Assembly: GCF_003143755.1 (NCBI RefSeq)
Contig: NZ_QFRI01000005.1
Location: 1-64,000, forward strand
From: Algibacter marinivivus
GTDB taxonomy: Bacteria > Bacteroidota > Bacteroidia > Flavobacteriales > Flavobacteriaceae
DNA length: 64,000 bases
Direction of reading: 5' to 3'
In this document: piece after piece, positions 48,047 to 56,625 of the stretch
How positions within the stretch are numbered: the first letter of the stretch is position 1
Layout of the letters: the number at the start of each line of letters is the position of its first letter
The notes under the pieces: model-generated
What the model saw: the letters and a program-made list of their open reading frames with translations, nothing else
Database searches by the model: none
Told to the model about the DNA's origin: nothing
Made by a program: the position numbers and the translations under genes

Positions 48047-48999
48047 TAAAATAGACTCTTTATAATCTGCTCTTCTGAAATACCTTCTGCTTCTGCTTTG
48101 TAGTTTTTAATAATTCTGTGGCGCAAGATGCTTTGAGCAACCGCTTGCACATTCTCAATATCTGGAGAAAATTTACCATTTATAGCAGCATGCGTTTTTG
48201 CCGCCAAAATTAAATTTTGCGAAGCTCTAGGGCCAGCACCCCAATCTAAATAGCTTTGTACGAGTTCTGCAGCTGCATCAGAATTTGGTCTGGTTTTCCC
48301 AACCATAGCTACTGCATACTCTATAACATTATCTGCAACAGGAATACGACGAATTAGGTGCTGAAAATCTACTATTTGATTTGCAGAAAATAATGCGTTT
48401 ACTTTTGGTTTATTATCACTTGTGGTTGCTTTTACAACATCAACTTCTTCTTGATAAGTTGGGTAATCCAAATTAATAGCAAACATAAAACGGTCTAACT
48501 GTGCTTCTGGTAAAGGGTATGTTCCTTCTTGCTCAATTGGATTTTGAGTTGCTAAAACAAAATATGGTAAATCTAATTTGTAATGATGACCAGCCACAGT
48601 TACAGCTCGTTCTTGCATAGCTTCTAATAAGGCAGCTTGCGTTTTAGGTGGTGTTCTGTTAATCTCATCTGCTAAAATAATATTAGCAAAAATTGGACCT
48701 TTTATAAATTTAAAGTGACGGTCTTCATCAAGAATCTCGCTTCCTAAAATATCACTAGGCATTAAATCTGGTGTAAACTGAATACGTTTAAAGTCTAACC
48801 CTAAAGCTTGAGCAATAGTATTAACCATTAATGTTTTTGCTAAACCTGGAACACCAATTAATAAAGAGTGTCCGCCAGAAAATATTGATATTAAAATTTG
48901 GGTTACAACCTCATCTTGCCCAATAATAACCTTGGCAATTTCGGTTTTTAAACCCTTAAATTTTTTTACAAATTCTTCAATGGCAGTAACATCAGACAT
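48046..48999 (-). CDS. MoxR-family AAA+ ATPase
   Basis: A chaperone-like AAA ATPase of 317 residues. The Walker A variant GVPGLAKTLMVN, LDFKRIQFTPDLMPSDILG, the Walker B ANIILADEINRTPPKTQAALLEAMQE, sensor 1 VLATQNPIEQEGTYPLPEAQLDRF and the C-terminal lid with GAGPRASQNLILAAKTHA are all diagnostic. MoxR proteins usually act with VWA-domain partners to activate metalloenzymes or membrane complexes. No DUF58, VWA or BatA gene follows here, which differs from the common Bacteroidota layout. It begins 6 bases after the last SurA-like gene, so it belongs to the same transcript. Confidence 0.95.
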   Translation of the reverse strand: MSDVTAIEEFVKKFKGLKTEIAKVIIGQDEVVTQILISIFSGGHSLLIGVPGLAKTLMVNTIAQALGLDFKRIQFTPDLMPSDILGSEILDEDRHFKFIKGPIFANIILADEINRTPPKTQAALLEAMQERAVTVAGHHYKLDLPYFVLATQNPIEQEGTYPLPEAQLDRFMFAINLDYPTYQEEVDVVKATTSDNKPKVNALFSANQIVDFQHLIRRIPVADNVIEYAVAMVGKTRPNSDAAAELVQSYLDWGAGPRASQNLILAAKTHAAINGKFSPDIENVQAVAQSILRHRIIKNYKAEAEGISEEQIIKSLF

Positions 49000-49005
49000 A
49001 GAGCA

Positions 49006-50427
49006 CTATTTTTTTAACCAATTACCAGAAAAATCACAAGTTCTATGCTCTTTACTTATCTTTACATAAGTATCAAGTATTTTTTCATCTTGCCATTTTT
49101 CTATAGCTTTAATTTTCTTTTCCTCTAAAGCTAAATCCTTAATTTTTAAATAGTCACGTGCATAGTCGGCTTTATGCTCGTCAATTCTATCAGTGACCAT
49201 TAATATTTTGAATTTCACTTTTCCCGTTCTGTCTTCTTCTCTTAACACTAAACTCACTTCTTCATCTTTTAAGTTCTGAATTTGAGCATAAAGCTCAGGA
49301 TCCATTCTAGTTAACTCAAAATTATAATCTTGCGTTGTTGGGTTAATTAATTGCCCGCCATCATTCTTTGTTTCTTTTTCATCACTCACTTCTTTTGCAG
49401 CATCAGCAAAAGAAATATCGCCAGCAACTATACGGTTTCTAACATTTTCTAAACGTTCTTTAGCTTCAACTACAGCTTCACTAGAAACTTTAGGTGTTAA
49501 CAATATATGCGCTACATCATATTCTTGACCTCTTATTTTTTCTAAAGTGATAATATGGTAACCAAAATCAGTCTTGAAAGGTTCTGATACTTCACCTTCT
49601 TGCAATGCGAAAGCAACTTGCCTAAACTCCTTAACCATTCTTGGTTGCTTTCTGTTTAGCGTATACTTTCCACCTTTGCTTGCTGACCCTGGATCTTGTG
49701 AATATAAAACTGCCTTAGAACGAAAACTTGCACCCTTCTCAACAATATCTGCTTTAAATTGTTTTAATCGATCAATGATTTTTTGATTTTCTTCATCCGA
49801 AATTTTAGGTTCTGCAACTATTTGAGCAACTTTAAGTTCTGTGCCAAAAGTTGGTCTTTCATCTTCAGGTATTTTGTTAAAAAATGCTCTTACTTCTTCT
49901 GGAGTAATTTCAATTTCTTCAATAATCTTAGCTTGCATACGTTGTGCTAACAAGTTAGACTTGTTTATTTCAAACATTTCGTCTCTAAAACTTTGCTCAT
50001 CATCTTTATTGTAGATTTCCAAAAGACGCTTCATAGATCCATTTGTTTGCTGAAGGAATTGTTGGATTTGATAATCTACATTTTTTCGAATCTCAGAATC
50101 AGAAACTGGAATACTATCTTGAATAGCGTGATGCGCATATAGTTTTCTTTCTAGCATCAAACCAAATAATTGGCAATCTTCTATACCTTCAATTGAACCT
50201 CCGGATGCTTTTATTTGTTCTTTTTCTTTTTGAATATCAGATTCAAGAACTATAAAATCACCTACTACGGCTGCAACTCCATCTACTTTTATCGCTTTTG
50301 AGGTATCAACTGAGTCTATTTTTTTGGTAACTTCTTTAACTTCATCCTCAATAATTTCTTGACCAGAAGCTATCCCTACAGTTGCAAAGGCAATACATAA
50401 AGCAAGAATTTGCTTTAGGCTAATCAT
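49006..50427 (-). CDS. SurA-like periplasmic peptidyl-prolyl isomerase (473 aa)
   Basis: A periplasmic chaperone for outer-membrane proteins. The preferred start gives the signal peptide MISLKQILALCIAFATVGIASGQ and overlaps the preceding gene by 8 bases; the longer in-frame start at 50457 lacks a clean signal. The N-terminal SurA domain (VDGVAAVVGDFIVLESDI, about 45-180) is followed by two parvulin domains: the first about 195-290 (LKVAQIVAEPKI, DPGSASKGGKYTL, FGYHIITLEKI), the second about 300-400 (YDVAHILLTPKVS, KNDGGQLINP). A short C-terminal tail ends in CDFSGNWLKK. This is the third of three consecutive folding-factor genes. Confidence 0.93.
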   Translation of the reverse strand: MISLKQILALCIAFATVGIASGQEIIEDEVKEVTKKIDSVDTSKAIKVDGVAAVVGDFIVLESDIQKEKEQIKASGGSIEGIEDCQLFGLMLERKLYAHHAIQDSIPVSDSEIRKNVDYQIQQFLQQTNGSMKRLLEIYNKDDEQSFRDEMFEINKSNLLAQRMQAKIIEEIEITPEEVRAFFNKIPEDERPTFGTELKVAQIVAEPKISDEENQKIIDRLKQFKADIVEKGASFRSKAVLYSQDPGSASKGGKYTLNRKQPRMVKEFRQVAFALQEGEVSEPFKTDFGYHIITLEKIRGQEYDVAHILLTPKVSSEAVVEAKERLENVRNRIVAGDISFADAAKEVSDEKETKNDGGQLINPTTQDYNFELTRMDPELYAQIQNLKDEEVSLVLREEDRTGKVKFKILMVTDRIDEHKADYARDYLKIKDLALEEKKIKAIEKWQDEKILDTYVKISKEHRTCDFSGNWLKK

Positions 50428-51271
50428 ATATTTCAAATTGTTTGTTTTTAATGGCATCTTTTGTAATCTCTTTTTCTAATTCTTTAATTAGTTCTAGTTT
50501 TCGCCTATTAGTGACTATATGGTCGATTGTTGGCTTTACATACTCTAGTGGTGCAGTATCATTTCTAACCAAAACATCATTAATTTGCATCAAATATACT
50601 CCTAATGAATCTTTGAGTTGTATAAAATTAGATTTTTTTAACAGTTCATTTTTATTTTCAGATGTAACAGCTGGAATTTTTTTAATGACTTGACTTAATT
50701 TTATCCAAATGGAATCGTTATATGAATAAGATTTAAACTGAATAGAAATAGAATCTAGAATTTTTCTATCATCTTCATTGTAACGCTTGAAACGCTCTTT
50801 TATATCACCAAAGTTGATTATATTTTCGTCTACATGAACATAACGAAATTTTAAAAGTTCTTCATTTAACTTAAAAACTTCTTTATTATTGGTATAATAA
50901 GCCTCGGCTTCATTTAAAGAAACAACAGTGTCTATATTTCGTTTTACTAATGCTTCAATATAAGCTTTGGTATATAGATCATTTTTGTATTGAACAACCA
51001 ATCTATCAAAAGCTTCTTGTTTTCCCTCACTTAAATTTAACTTGGCACCATCCATAAAAAGTTGTTGGGTTGCCCATTTTTTTATAAAGTTTTGAATTAA
51101 AAGCGTGCTGTCTTCTTTTGAAGTGCCATCTGCAACTAAGCCATTTAAATCCTCTTCATAAAGATAGTTCTCATTAACTCTAGCTATAGGTGTTCCCTCA
51201 TCAGATTTCTTAATGAAATCACATGAATAGATTAAAACAAATGCTAATATTAACAATACCTTTATGCGCAC
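50420..51271 (-). CDS. Lipoprotein with SurA/PpiC-type N-domain, no catalytic parvulin domain recognised
   Basis: A protein of 283 residues. It starts MRIKVLLILAFVLIYSCDF, with a lipobox IYSC making Cys17 the likely lipidated residue. Residues 30-150 resemble the chaperone part of SurA and PpiC (ARVNENYLYEEDLNGLVADG, IQNFIKKWATQQLFMDGAK). The part where a parvulin domain would lie (about 150-250) lacks the GG and HI motifs. It is probably an inner- or outer-membrane-anchored holdase, with isomerase activity lost or never present. It lies 3 bases after the upstream parvulin gene and overlaps the next gene, so it is in the middle of an operon. Confidence 0.85.
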   Translation of the reverse strand: MRIKVLLILAFVLIYSCDFIKKSDEGTPIARVNENYLYEEDLNGLVADGTSKEDSTLLIQNFIKKWATQQLFMDGAKLNLSEGKQEAFDRLVVQYKNDLYTKAYIEALVKRNIDTVVSLNEAEAYYTNNKEVFKLNEELLKFRYVHVDENIINFGDIKERFKRYNEDDRKILDSISIQFKSYSYNDSIWIKLSQVIKKIPAVTSENKNELLKKSNFIQLKDSLGVYLMQINDVLVRNDTAPLEYVKPTIDHIVTNRRKLELIKELEKEITKDAIKNKQFEIYD

Positions 51272-51274
51272 ACT

Positions 51275-53227
51275 TTATTTTTTTAGTTGAGTTTTTATTT
51301 TCGCAAGAACTTCCTTTTTAACTTCTACAGGATACTTTGCTCTTAAATCATTAAGCCAATTATTTTCTTTATGATTTTGATAATCGCTAATAACCATCCC
51401 CTTAGATTCTTCAAATGTTTTTTGCTCTTGAGGCAATACACTTTTTACATTGATTATTACAAAAGCATCATTATGCTTTTGTATTTTAGAAAGTCCTGTT
51501 CTAAAATTAAAATCTTTAGGAAGCGCTTGATGTTCTGCATCCATAATACCAGATGTAAAAATTACATTGATTTTATCCTTACTGTTTACAAGCGTTTTTA
51601 TTTTGTCTAAAGGCATATTTTTACTCAATAACTTAGATACCTTTTTTAGCGTTTTTTGCTTAGCAGAAGATGCTACAACAGCATCTATTCGCTTTGGTTT
51701 AACATAATTAGCTTTGTTAGCTTCGTAAAATTGTTTTATGGCTGTTGAATCTGTTTTTGCAGTATTCCATATAGTATTTTCCATTAAATCAAAAAGTAAT
51801 AACCCATCTCTATATTCTGCTACAATATGTGCATAATCTTCATTTTCTAATTCTAAATTATCTTCTTGATATTTTATAAGATTATCATTTAAAAATGCAT
51901 CATACTTTTTAGAAAGTAATGATTCTAAAGATTCCTTTTTAGGGGTATTACGTTGTGTATTTACTAAATAAACACCAAAATCATTATAAGAGAATTGTTT
52001 ACTACCTATTTTTACTAAAGGCTGCTTTCCTTTAAAATCTGCTGGTAGTTTCCATGTTCTCTTAAAATAATCCTCATTCAGTATCGAAGTGAAATAATCT
52101 AAATTTGGTTCTTCATCACTTATATTATACTTACTCTTTAATTTATTTACCAGAGCTTCATCTATCAATTTAGACCTACTATCACGTTTAACTTTTTCTA
52201 CTAGTTCTGGCTTCATAGCTTCAAAAGAGGCTACAGATTTTTTATTATTCAATTTAACAATGTGCCATCCAAAATCTGTTTTAAATGGTTCAGAAACTTC
52301 ACCTTCACTTTCTAAATTAAAAGCTACATCTTCAAATTCTTTTGCCCTAAGTTGACCACTAGCAAAAGGTTTTAATTTACCGCCTTTAGGTGCAGAGTTT
52401 TTATCATCTGAAAACTGTTTAGCTAAAGACTCAAAAGCTTCACCTTGATTTAACTTTTTATAAATTTCGCGAATTCTAACTTCAGGTTTTTCGGCTAAAG
52501 AATCTCTTTTGTTTTCAATAACCATAATATGAGAAACCGTTCGTTCTCCTCTAGACTTACGCTTATCTATAACATTTACTATATGATATCCAAAACGGGT
52601 TCTGAAAGGTTTAGAAATCTCACCTACTTCTGTATTAAAAGCAACACTTTCAAACTTATAAACCATTTTAAAACCTCCAAAATACCCTAACTTTTCGCCA
52701 TATACTGTTTGTCCATTATGCACTTCTGCTCTAACCTTCTCAAAACCTTCTTTTAAAACTCTGTCTCTTAATTTTAATATTTTATTATAAGCTGCTAACG
52801 TATCATTAGGTTTTGCATTATCATTTACTTTAACCAAAATATGATTTGCATTAACCTCATAAGACATACGCTCATAAGCCTCTTCAACTAAATCATCTGT
52901 AACCTTAGAATCAGTAATATAATTTTTTGCTAATTGTTTTTTGTAATTAGATAATTCTCTAACATATGACGATTTTTCATGTAACTTTAAACTTTTAGCT
53001 TCTTTTAATTTTAGCTTGTAGTTTGTAAAAAGTTTTAAATATTCATCAACATCTTTTTGAGATTCATCTTGTACTAAATCTAGATTTTTATTGTAAACTC
53101 TTAAAAATTCTGAAGCATAAACTGGTTCATCAGCAACTGTGAAAAGAACATCTTTATCAACTGATTGCCCGTTCATGCTTAACATAGAACATGTTAAAAA
53201 TAAAGTAACTAAATATCTTAATTTCAT
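51275..53227 (-). CDS. Periplasmic peptidyl-prolyl isomerase with two parvulin domains (650 aa)
   Basis: The first gene of a folding-factor operon. The start at 53227 (MKLRYLVTLFLTCSMLSMNGQ) gives a good signal peptide; an in-frame upstream codon at 53257 would add ten odd residues. A SurA/PrsA-like N-domain (DEPVYASEFLRVYNKNLDLV) precedes two parvulin domains: about 125-235 (VNANHILVKVNDNAKPNDT, GEKLGYFGGFKMVYKFESVAF, FGYHIVNVID) and about 240-350 (ERTVSHIMVIENKRD, SAPKGGKLKPFASGQL, FGWHIVKLNNKK). The C-terminal 290 residues hold another PpiC-like helical chaperone segment (FSYNDFGVYLVNTQRN). It is likely to assist outer-membrane and T9SS proteins. Confidence 0.93.
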   Translation of the reverse strand: MKLRYLVTLFLTCSMLSMNGQSVDKDVLFTVADEPVYASEFLRVYNKNLDLVQDESQKDVDEYLKLFTNYKLKLKEAKSLKLHEKSSYVRELSNYKKQLAKNYITDSKVTDDLVEEAYERMSYEVNANHILVKVNDNAKPNDTLAAYNKILKLRDRVLKEGFEKVRAEVHNGQTVYGEKLGYFGGFKMVYKFESVAFNTEVGEISKPFRTRFGYHIVNVIDKRKSRGERTVSHIMVIENKRDSLAEKPEVRIREIYKKLNQGEAFESLAKQFSDDKNSAPKGGKLKPFASGQLRAKEFEDVAFNLESEGEVSEPFKTDFGWHIVKLNNKKSVASFEAMKPELVEKVKRDSRSKLIDEALVNKLKSKYNISDEEPNLDYFTSILNEDYFKRTWKLPADFKGKQPLVKIGSKQFSYNDFGVYLVNTQRNTPKKESLESLLSKKYDAFLNDNLIKYQEDNLELENEDYAHIVAEYRDGLLLFDLMENTIWNTAKTDSTAIKQFYEANKANYVKPKRIDAVVASSAKQKTLKKVSKLLSKNMPLDKIKTLVNSKDKINVIFTSGIMDAEHQALPKDFNFRTGLSKIQKHNDAFVIINVKSVLPQEQKTFEESKGMVISDYQNHKENNWLNDLRAKYPVEVKKEVLAKIKTQLKK

Positions 53228-53478
53228 TTGGTAAAATTTATTGCTTACTCTAATCAAATATAATTACGCTAAAAACATTTTTAGTTAGTATTAACTTAAG
53301 TAGTAATAGCTTATTTGTAGGAGTAATTTTTTTTCAACGGTTACAAAAATACTAATATAAACCTATAATACAAGTTGTTTTGCTAACGATTAAAAAAAGT
53401 AATTATTACATGATTTGAATTATATTTGAGTGTTTTTATTCGTAATTATTTCGACTAAAAAAATAATACTAAAAATAC
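53228..53478. promoter_or_regulatory. Divergent intergenic region with a -7 box for the + strand genes
   Basis: On the + strand TATATTTG (53421-53428) fits TAnnTTTG and lies 50 bases before the start at 53479. No exact minus-strand promoter for the parvulin operon was picked out. No gene is seen. Confidence 0.35.
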
Positions 53479-53715
53479 ATGCGCAAACTAAAACTAATTT
53501 GGGATTTTCATGGACCAAATGCTAATAAAATAGCAGAACATCACGAGATTCATTTAAAAGAGTATATTGAATTAGAGAAGTTAAACATAAAAATTACTGG
53601 TTTTGAATATTTAAATGAGCTCCATTCAATAGCTTTTCTTGTGGTTTCTGAAGATAAAATGAAATCTATAAGAGATGCTTTGAAACCTCATAGAGGCCAA
53701 ATATATACTGGTTAA
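53479..53715 (+). CDS. Small conserved-looking protein of unknown function (78 aa)
   Basis: I do not recognise a named family. It is a soluble protein with an alpha/beta pattern: strand KLIWDFHGPNANKIAEHHEIHLKEYI (helix and His-rich), strand ITGFEYLNELHSIAFLVVSE, helix DKMKSIRDALKPHRG. The GPNA and three closely spaced His residues (HHEIH) could bind metal, which is speculation. It is followed by the methyltransferase gene after 3 bases on the same strand, so the two are very probably one transcript. Confidence 0.7.
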   Translation: MRKLKLIWDFHGPNANKIAEHHEIHLKEYIELEKLNIKITGFEYLNELHSIAFLVVSEDKMKSIRDALKPHRGQIYTG

Positions 53716-53718
53716 CAT

Positions 53719-54501
53719 ATGAAAGCCAAATACGATACTATTGGAATAAATTATAATGAAACGCGTTCTGCGGATCCTTATATAACGGAACAGCTTTTAA
53801 AAAAACTAAAGCCAAAAGCGTTTGGATTGTATTTAGACATTGGCTGTGGCACTGGTAATTACACCAATGAATTTAACAAACATGGATACAGATTTATTGG
53901 TATTGACCCTTCTGATGAAATGCTCAAAAAAGCAAAACAGAAAAATAAAAATATTGATTGGAAACTTGGAAAGGCAGAAAATATAACATTAAAGACTGAA
54001 ACCTTAGATGGGATTATTGGCAGTTTAACAATTCATCACTGGACAGATTTAGGAAAAAGTTTTACTGAATTATATCGTGTTTTAAAACCTAAAACTAATA
54101 TTGTGATTTTCACCTCTACTCCAAAACAAATGAAAGGCTATTGGTTAAACCATTATTTCCCTAAAATGCTTGAGGACTCTATGCAGCAAATGCCTTCTCT
54201 CGATACTATTGAAAAAACGATGACTCTTGCTGGTTTTTCAGAAATCAAAACTGAACCATACTTTATTAAACCTGATTTAAAAGATTTATTTTTATACTGT
54301 GGAAAACAAAATCCATCACTTTACTTGGATGCTGCCATAAGACACGGGATTTCTTCTTTTTCATCACTTGCAAATAAAGATGAAGTAGAAAACGGATTAG
54401 AAAAACTAAAAAAAGATATAGAGAATAATGAAATTAATAACATTATTCAATCTTATGAAAATAATTTAGGTGATTATCTTTTTATTAGTGGAAAAAAATA
54501 A
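53719..54501 (+). CDS. Class I SAM-dependent methyltransferase
   Basis: A protein of 260 residues. The SAM-binding motif I LYLDIGCGTGNYTNEF (about 36-51), the acidic loop FIGIDPSDEMLKKAKQK, motif II-like ETLDGIIGSLTIHHWTD and the following helix FTELYRVLKPKTNIVIF define a Methyltransf_11/UbiE-like fold. The N-terminus (YDTIGINYNETRSADPYITEQLL) is the form seen in uncharacterised small-molecule methyltransferases. The substrate is unknown. It is co-transcribed with the 78-residue gene upstream and converges on the regulator gene. Confidence 0.9.
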   Translation: MKAKYDTIGINYNETRSADPYITEQLLKKLKPKAFGLYLDIGCGTGNYTNEFNKHGYRFIGIDPSDEMLKKAKQKNKNIDWKLGKAENITLKTETLDGIIGSLTIHHWTDLGKSFTELYRVLKPKTNIVIFTSTPKQMKGYWLNHYFPKMLEDSMQQMPSLDTIEKTMTLAGFSEIKTEPYFIKPDLKDLFLYCGKQNPSLYLDAAIRHGISSFSSLANKDEVENGLEKLKKDIENNEINNIIQSYENNLGDYLFISGKK

Positions 54502-54513
54502 ACCAAAAAAACA

Positions 54514-55416
54514 CTAAGCATCCATTATAAGTTTATAACCTACACCACGTACATTCACAATTTTAACCTTGGAATCAAACTCTAACTTCTTTCTTAATTT
54601 AGATATAAAAACATCCACAGTTCTCCCAATATAATCTCCTTCATCTCCCCAAACCATATTCAAAATCACATCACGTTCTACAGTAGTGTTAGCTGAATTA
54701 TATAACAAAAGAAGCAAATCTGCTTCTTTACTAGTTAGTTCTATTGTTTGATGATCAATTATAAGTTCTGTATTATGTTTATCAAATTGGTATGCTCCTA
54801 AAGCTATTACATTAGGGTTTACAATGTCTTCATTAGATTTTTTTCGCATAAAAAAATACCCTGAAAGCATTATTAGCAATAGAGCAAAAGCACCAATATA
54901 TAATCCGAAACTAGATTCTGCATTTGATTGTTTTTCATTATCATCAAAAGTTCCAATTAAATCATTATTCAAAATACCTCCTTCTACAATTGTAAATAAA
55001 ACATTATAACATGATTTTGGTTGAATTCTACCGCTACATGGGATAATATCGGATTTTGCCAAATAGTTCATCTCAAAACTATATACAATCTCTGCTGTTT
55101 TGCACGCTTCAACCTCAACAATATAATTACTTGCAATACCCGTTTTTTCAACTATACCATTAACCATTGAAACCAAATTATCAGAACTAAAAACAAATTC
55201 AGATTCAAACTGAATTCTATATTGGTTATTTTCTTTTGTTATAGGCAAAACTCTCGAAGTGCTATCTCCAGCACGAAGTAAAATTTCATGCCCAAGCATA
55301 CGTAAAGCTACTTCTGTATGTTTATCATTTGAGGTATTTTGAGCATTAGCTATCCCAACACACAAAAAGAAGCATATAAAAAAACATGGCAATATGTTAA
55401 ACAACCTGGAGCTCAT
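54514..55416 (-). CDS. Membrane-anchored transcription regulator: periplasmic N-domain, one TM helix, C-terminal OmpR-type winged helix
   Basis: A protein of 300 residues with an unusual order. A signal sequence (about 1-25, LPCFFICFFLCVGIANAQ) is followed by a periplasmic domain (about 26-165) that has Cys pairs (VEACKTAEIVYSF, IPCSGRIQPKSCYN). Then come one TM helix GLYIGAFALLLIMLSGYFFM (about 172-191) and a cytosolic OmpR/PhoB-type DNA-binding domain (about 209-300) with IELTSKEADLLLLLYNSAN, VWGDEGDYIGRTVDVFISKLRKKL and VRGVGYKLI. It has no receiver domain, so it is a one-component membrane regulator. ToxR has the same parts in reverse order. It is divergent from the TonB-C-like gene at 55549, its likely target or signal partner. 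Confidence 0.88.
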   Translation of the reverse strand: MSSRLFNILPCFFICFFLCVGIANAQNTSNDKHTEVALRMLGHEILLRAGDSTSRVLPITKENNQYRIQFESEFVFSSDNLVSMVNGIVEKTGIASNYIVEVEACKTAEIVYSFEMNYLAKSDIIPCSGRIQPKSCYNVLFTIVEGGILNNDLIGTFDDNEKQSNAESSFGLYIGAFALLLIMLSGYFFMRKKSNEDIVNPNVIALGAYQFDKHNTELIIDHQTIELTSKEADLLLLLYNSANTTVERDVILNMVWGDEGDYIGRTVDVFISKLRKKLEFDSKVKIVNVRGVGYKLIMDA

Positions 55417-55548
55417 ATTACAAAACTATTCTATTAAATGACAATTTATAATGTTTTACACAAAATTTACATTAATTTACATTCTATTACGCTGCCAAAA
55501 CATCAATTCATATAAATTTGGAAGAAATTAATCATTACATCTAAAGTT

Positions 55549-56343
55549 ATGAAAAAAACAATTCTAATATCACTTGCTATTATTACAACATTAAGTCTAG
55601 TTGCATTTACTTTTATTAATGAAAAAGATAAAACAATAGACAATCCAGAAACTGCAAGTATTGAAGTTTCTACTGAAAAGAAGTTAGAAAAAATAGAAGG
55701 CAAAACTACACGTTTTGATGATTTCATCTATGAAATAAGTCCAAGATTTAGCCCTATAAAAAAAGCAGATTTAATTAATGCTACATCAATCAATAGTATT
55801 TTTAATGAAAACAAAATAAACGATATAGAATCTATCAATTCTATAAAGTTTATTAAAGTTGAAAATGATAAACGAACAGATAAAAGTGAAATCGGAAATG
55901 GTGCCTCATTTACTGATAATCAAATTAACTTTCTAAAATCTCTTGATTACTCAACTAGCTTTGTTATGGAAATGGATTATCGTTTAAAATCTGATTTAAT
56001 AGAAAGAATTTCAACACCACACTATACTATTATACCTGAAACACAAGCTCAGTATATTTATGGTAAAGATGCTCTTATTAAGTATTTTAAAGAACATACT
56101 AAATATGCAACAGCTAACATACCAGAAGACAAGTTAAAACCAGCAAAATTATATTTTAATGTCACAAAAGATGGAGCTGTTAATAATGTTAGACTAGATA
56201 GATCTTCAGGTTATCCAAATATTGATGAATTAATGATAGGGTTGATTACTAAAACTCCTGGAGGTTGGATACCTGCTTTAAATTCTGAAGGTGAGACAGT
56301 AGATCAAGAATTAGTAGTCTCGTTTGGTTTAATGGGTTGTTAG
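55549..56343 (+). CDS. Exported protein with a TonB C-terminal-like domain
   Basis: A protein of 264 residues. MKKTILISLAIITTLSLVAFTFI is a signal or anchor sequence. The middle (residues 45-190) is not recognised. Residues about 196-264 (LKPAKLYFNVTKDGAVNNVRLDRSSGYPNIDELMIGLITKTPGGWIPALNSEGETVDQELVVSFG) have the TonB C-terminal pattern: a strand, the kdGxVxxv turn, a helix with the ideal spacing, then WxPA and a final strand. No proline-rich spacer is present, so it is not a standard energy transducer. It is divergent from the membrane regulator, with 132 bases between, and may be its regulated gene. Confidence 0.78.
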   Translation: MKKTILISLAIITTLSLVAFTFINEKDKTIDNPETASIEVSTEKKLEKIEGKTTRFDDFIYEISPRFSPIKKADLINATSINSIFNENKINDIESINSIKFIKVENDKRTDKSEIGNGASFTDNQINFLKSLDYSTSFVMEMDYRLKSDLIERISTPHYTIIPETQAQYIYGKDALIKYFKEHTKYATANIPEDKLKPAKLYFNVTKDGAVNNVRLDRSSGYPNIDELMIGLITKTPGGWIPALNSEGETVDQELVVSFGLMGC

Positions 56344-56351
56344 TTAAAAAC

Positions 56352-56387
56352 AAAAAGCCTTTATATTTAAATTATGAAGGCTTTTTA
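56352..56387. terminator. Bidirectional intrinsic terminator
   Basis: AAAAAGCCTT (56352-56361) pairs with AAGGCTTTTT (56377-56386). A and T tracts on both sides let it serve the + strand TonB-C-like gene and the minus strand DUF3820 gene. Confidence 0.8.
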
Positions 56388-56391
56388 TTTG

Positions 56392-56622
56392 TTATCTTTT
56401 TGGATATTGTTTCTTAATATTTCTGATTAAATCCTCCAAACCATTCAATTTCAATTCATAAACCTGCTCTAACATGGTTCCGAGCTTTCCTTTAGGAAAC
56501 CCTTTGTTATGATACCACACTACGTAATATTCAGGTAAATCAATTAAGTAACGGTCTTTATATTTTCCGTATGGCATTTTTGTATGTGCCAAGTCTATTA
56601 AAAATTGTTTATCAGGAAGCAT
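56392..56622 (-). CDS. DUF3820 family protein
   Basis: A protein of 76 residues, the full length of this family. The core TKMPYGKYKDRYLIDLPEYYVVWYHNKGFPKGKLG is the DUF3820 signature (putative quorum-sensing-regulated in older annotation, without firm evidence). It has no signal peptide or membrane segment. Its start lies 3 bases after the stop of the DUF922 gene, so the two are co-transcribed. Confidence 0.85.
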   Translation of the reverse strand: MLPDKQFLIDLAHTKMPYGKYKDRYLIDLPEYYVVWYHNKGFPKGKLGTMLEQVYELKLNGLEDLIRNIKKQYPKR

Positions 56623-56625
56623 AAA

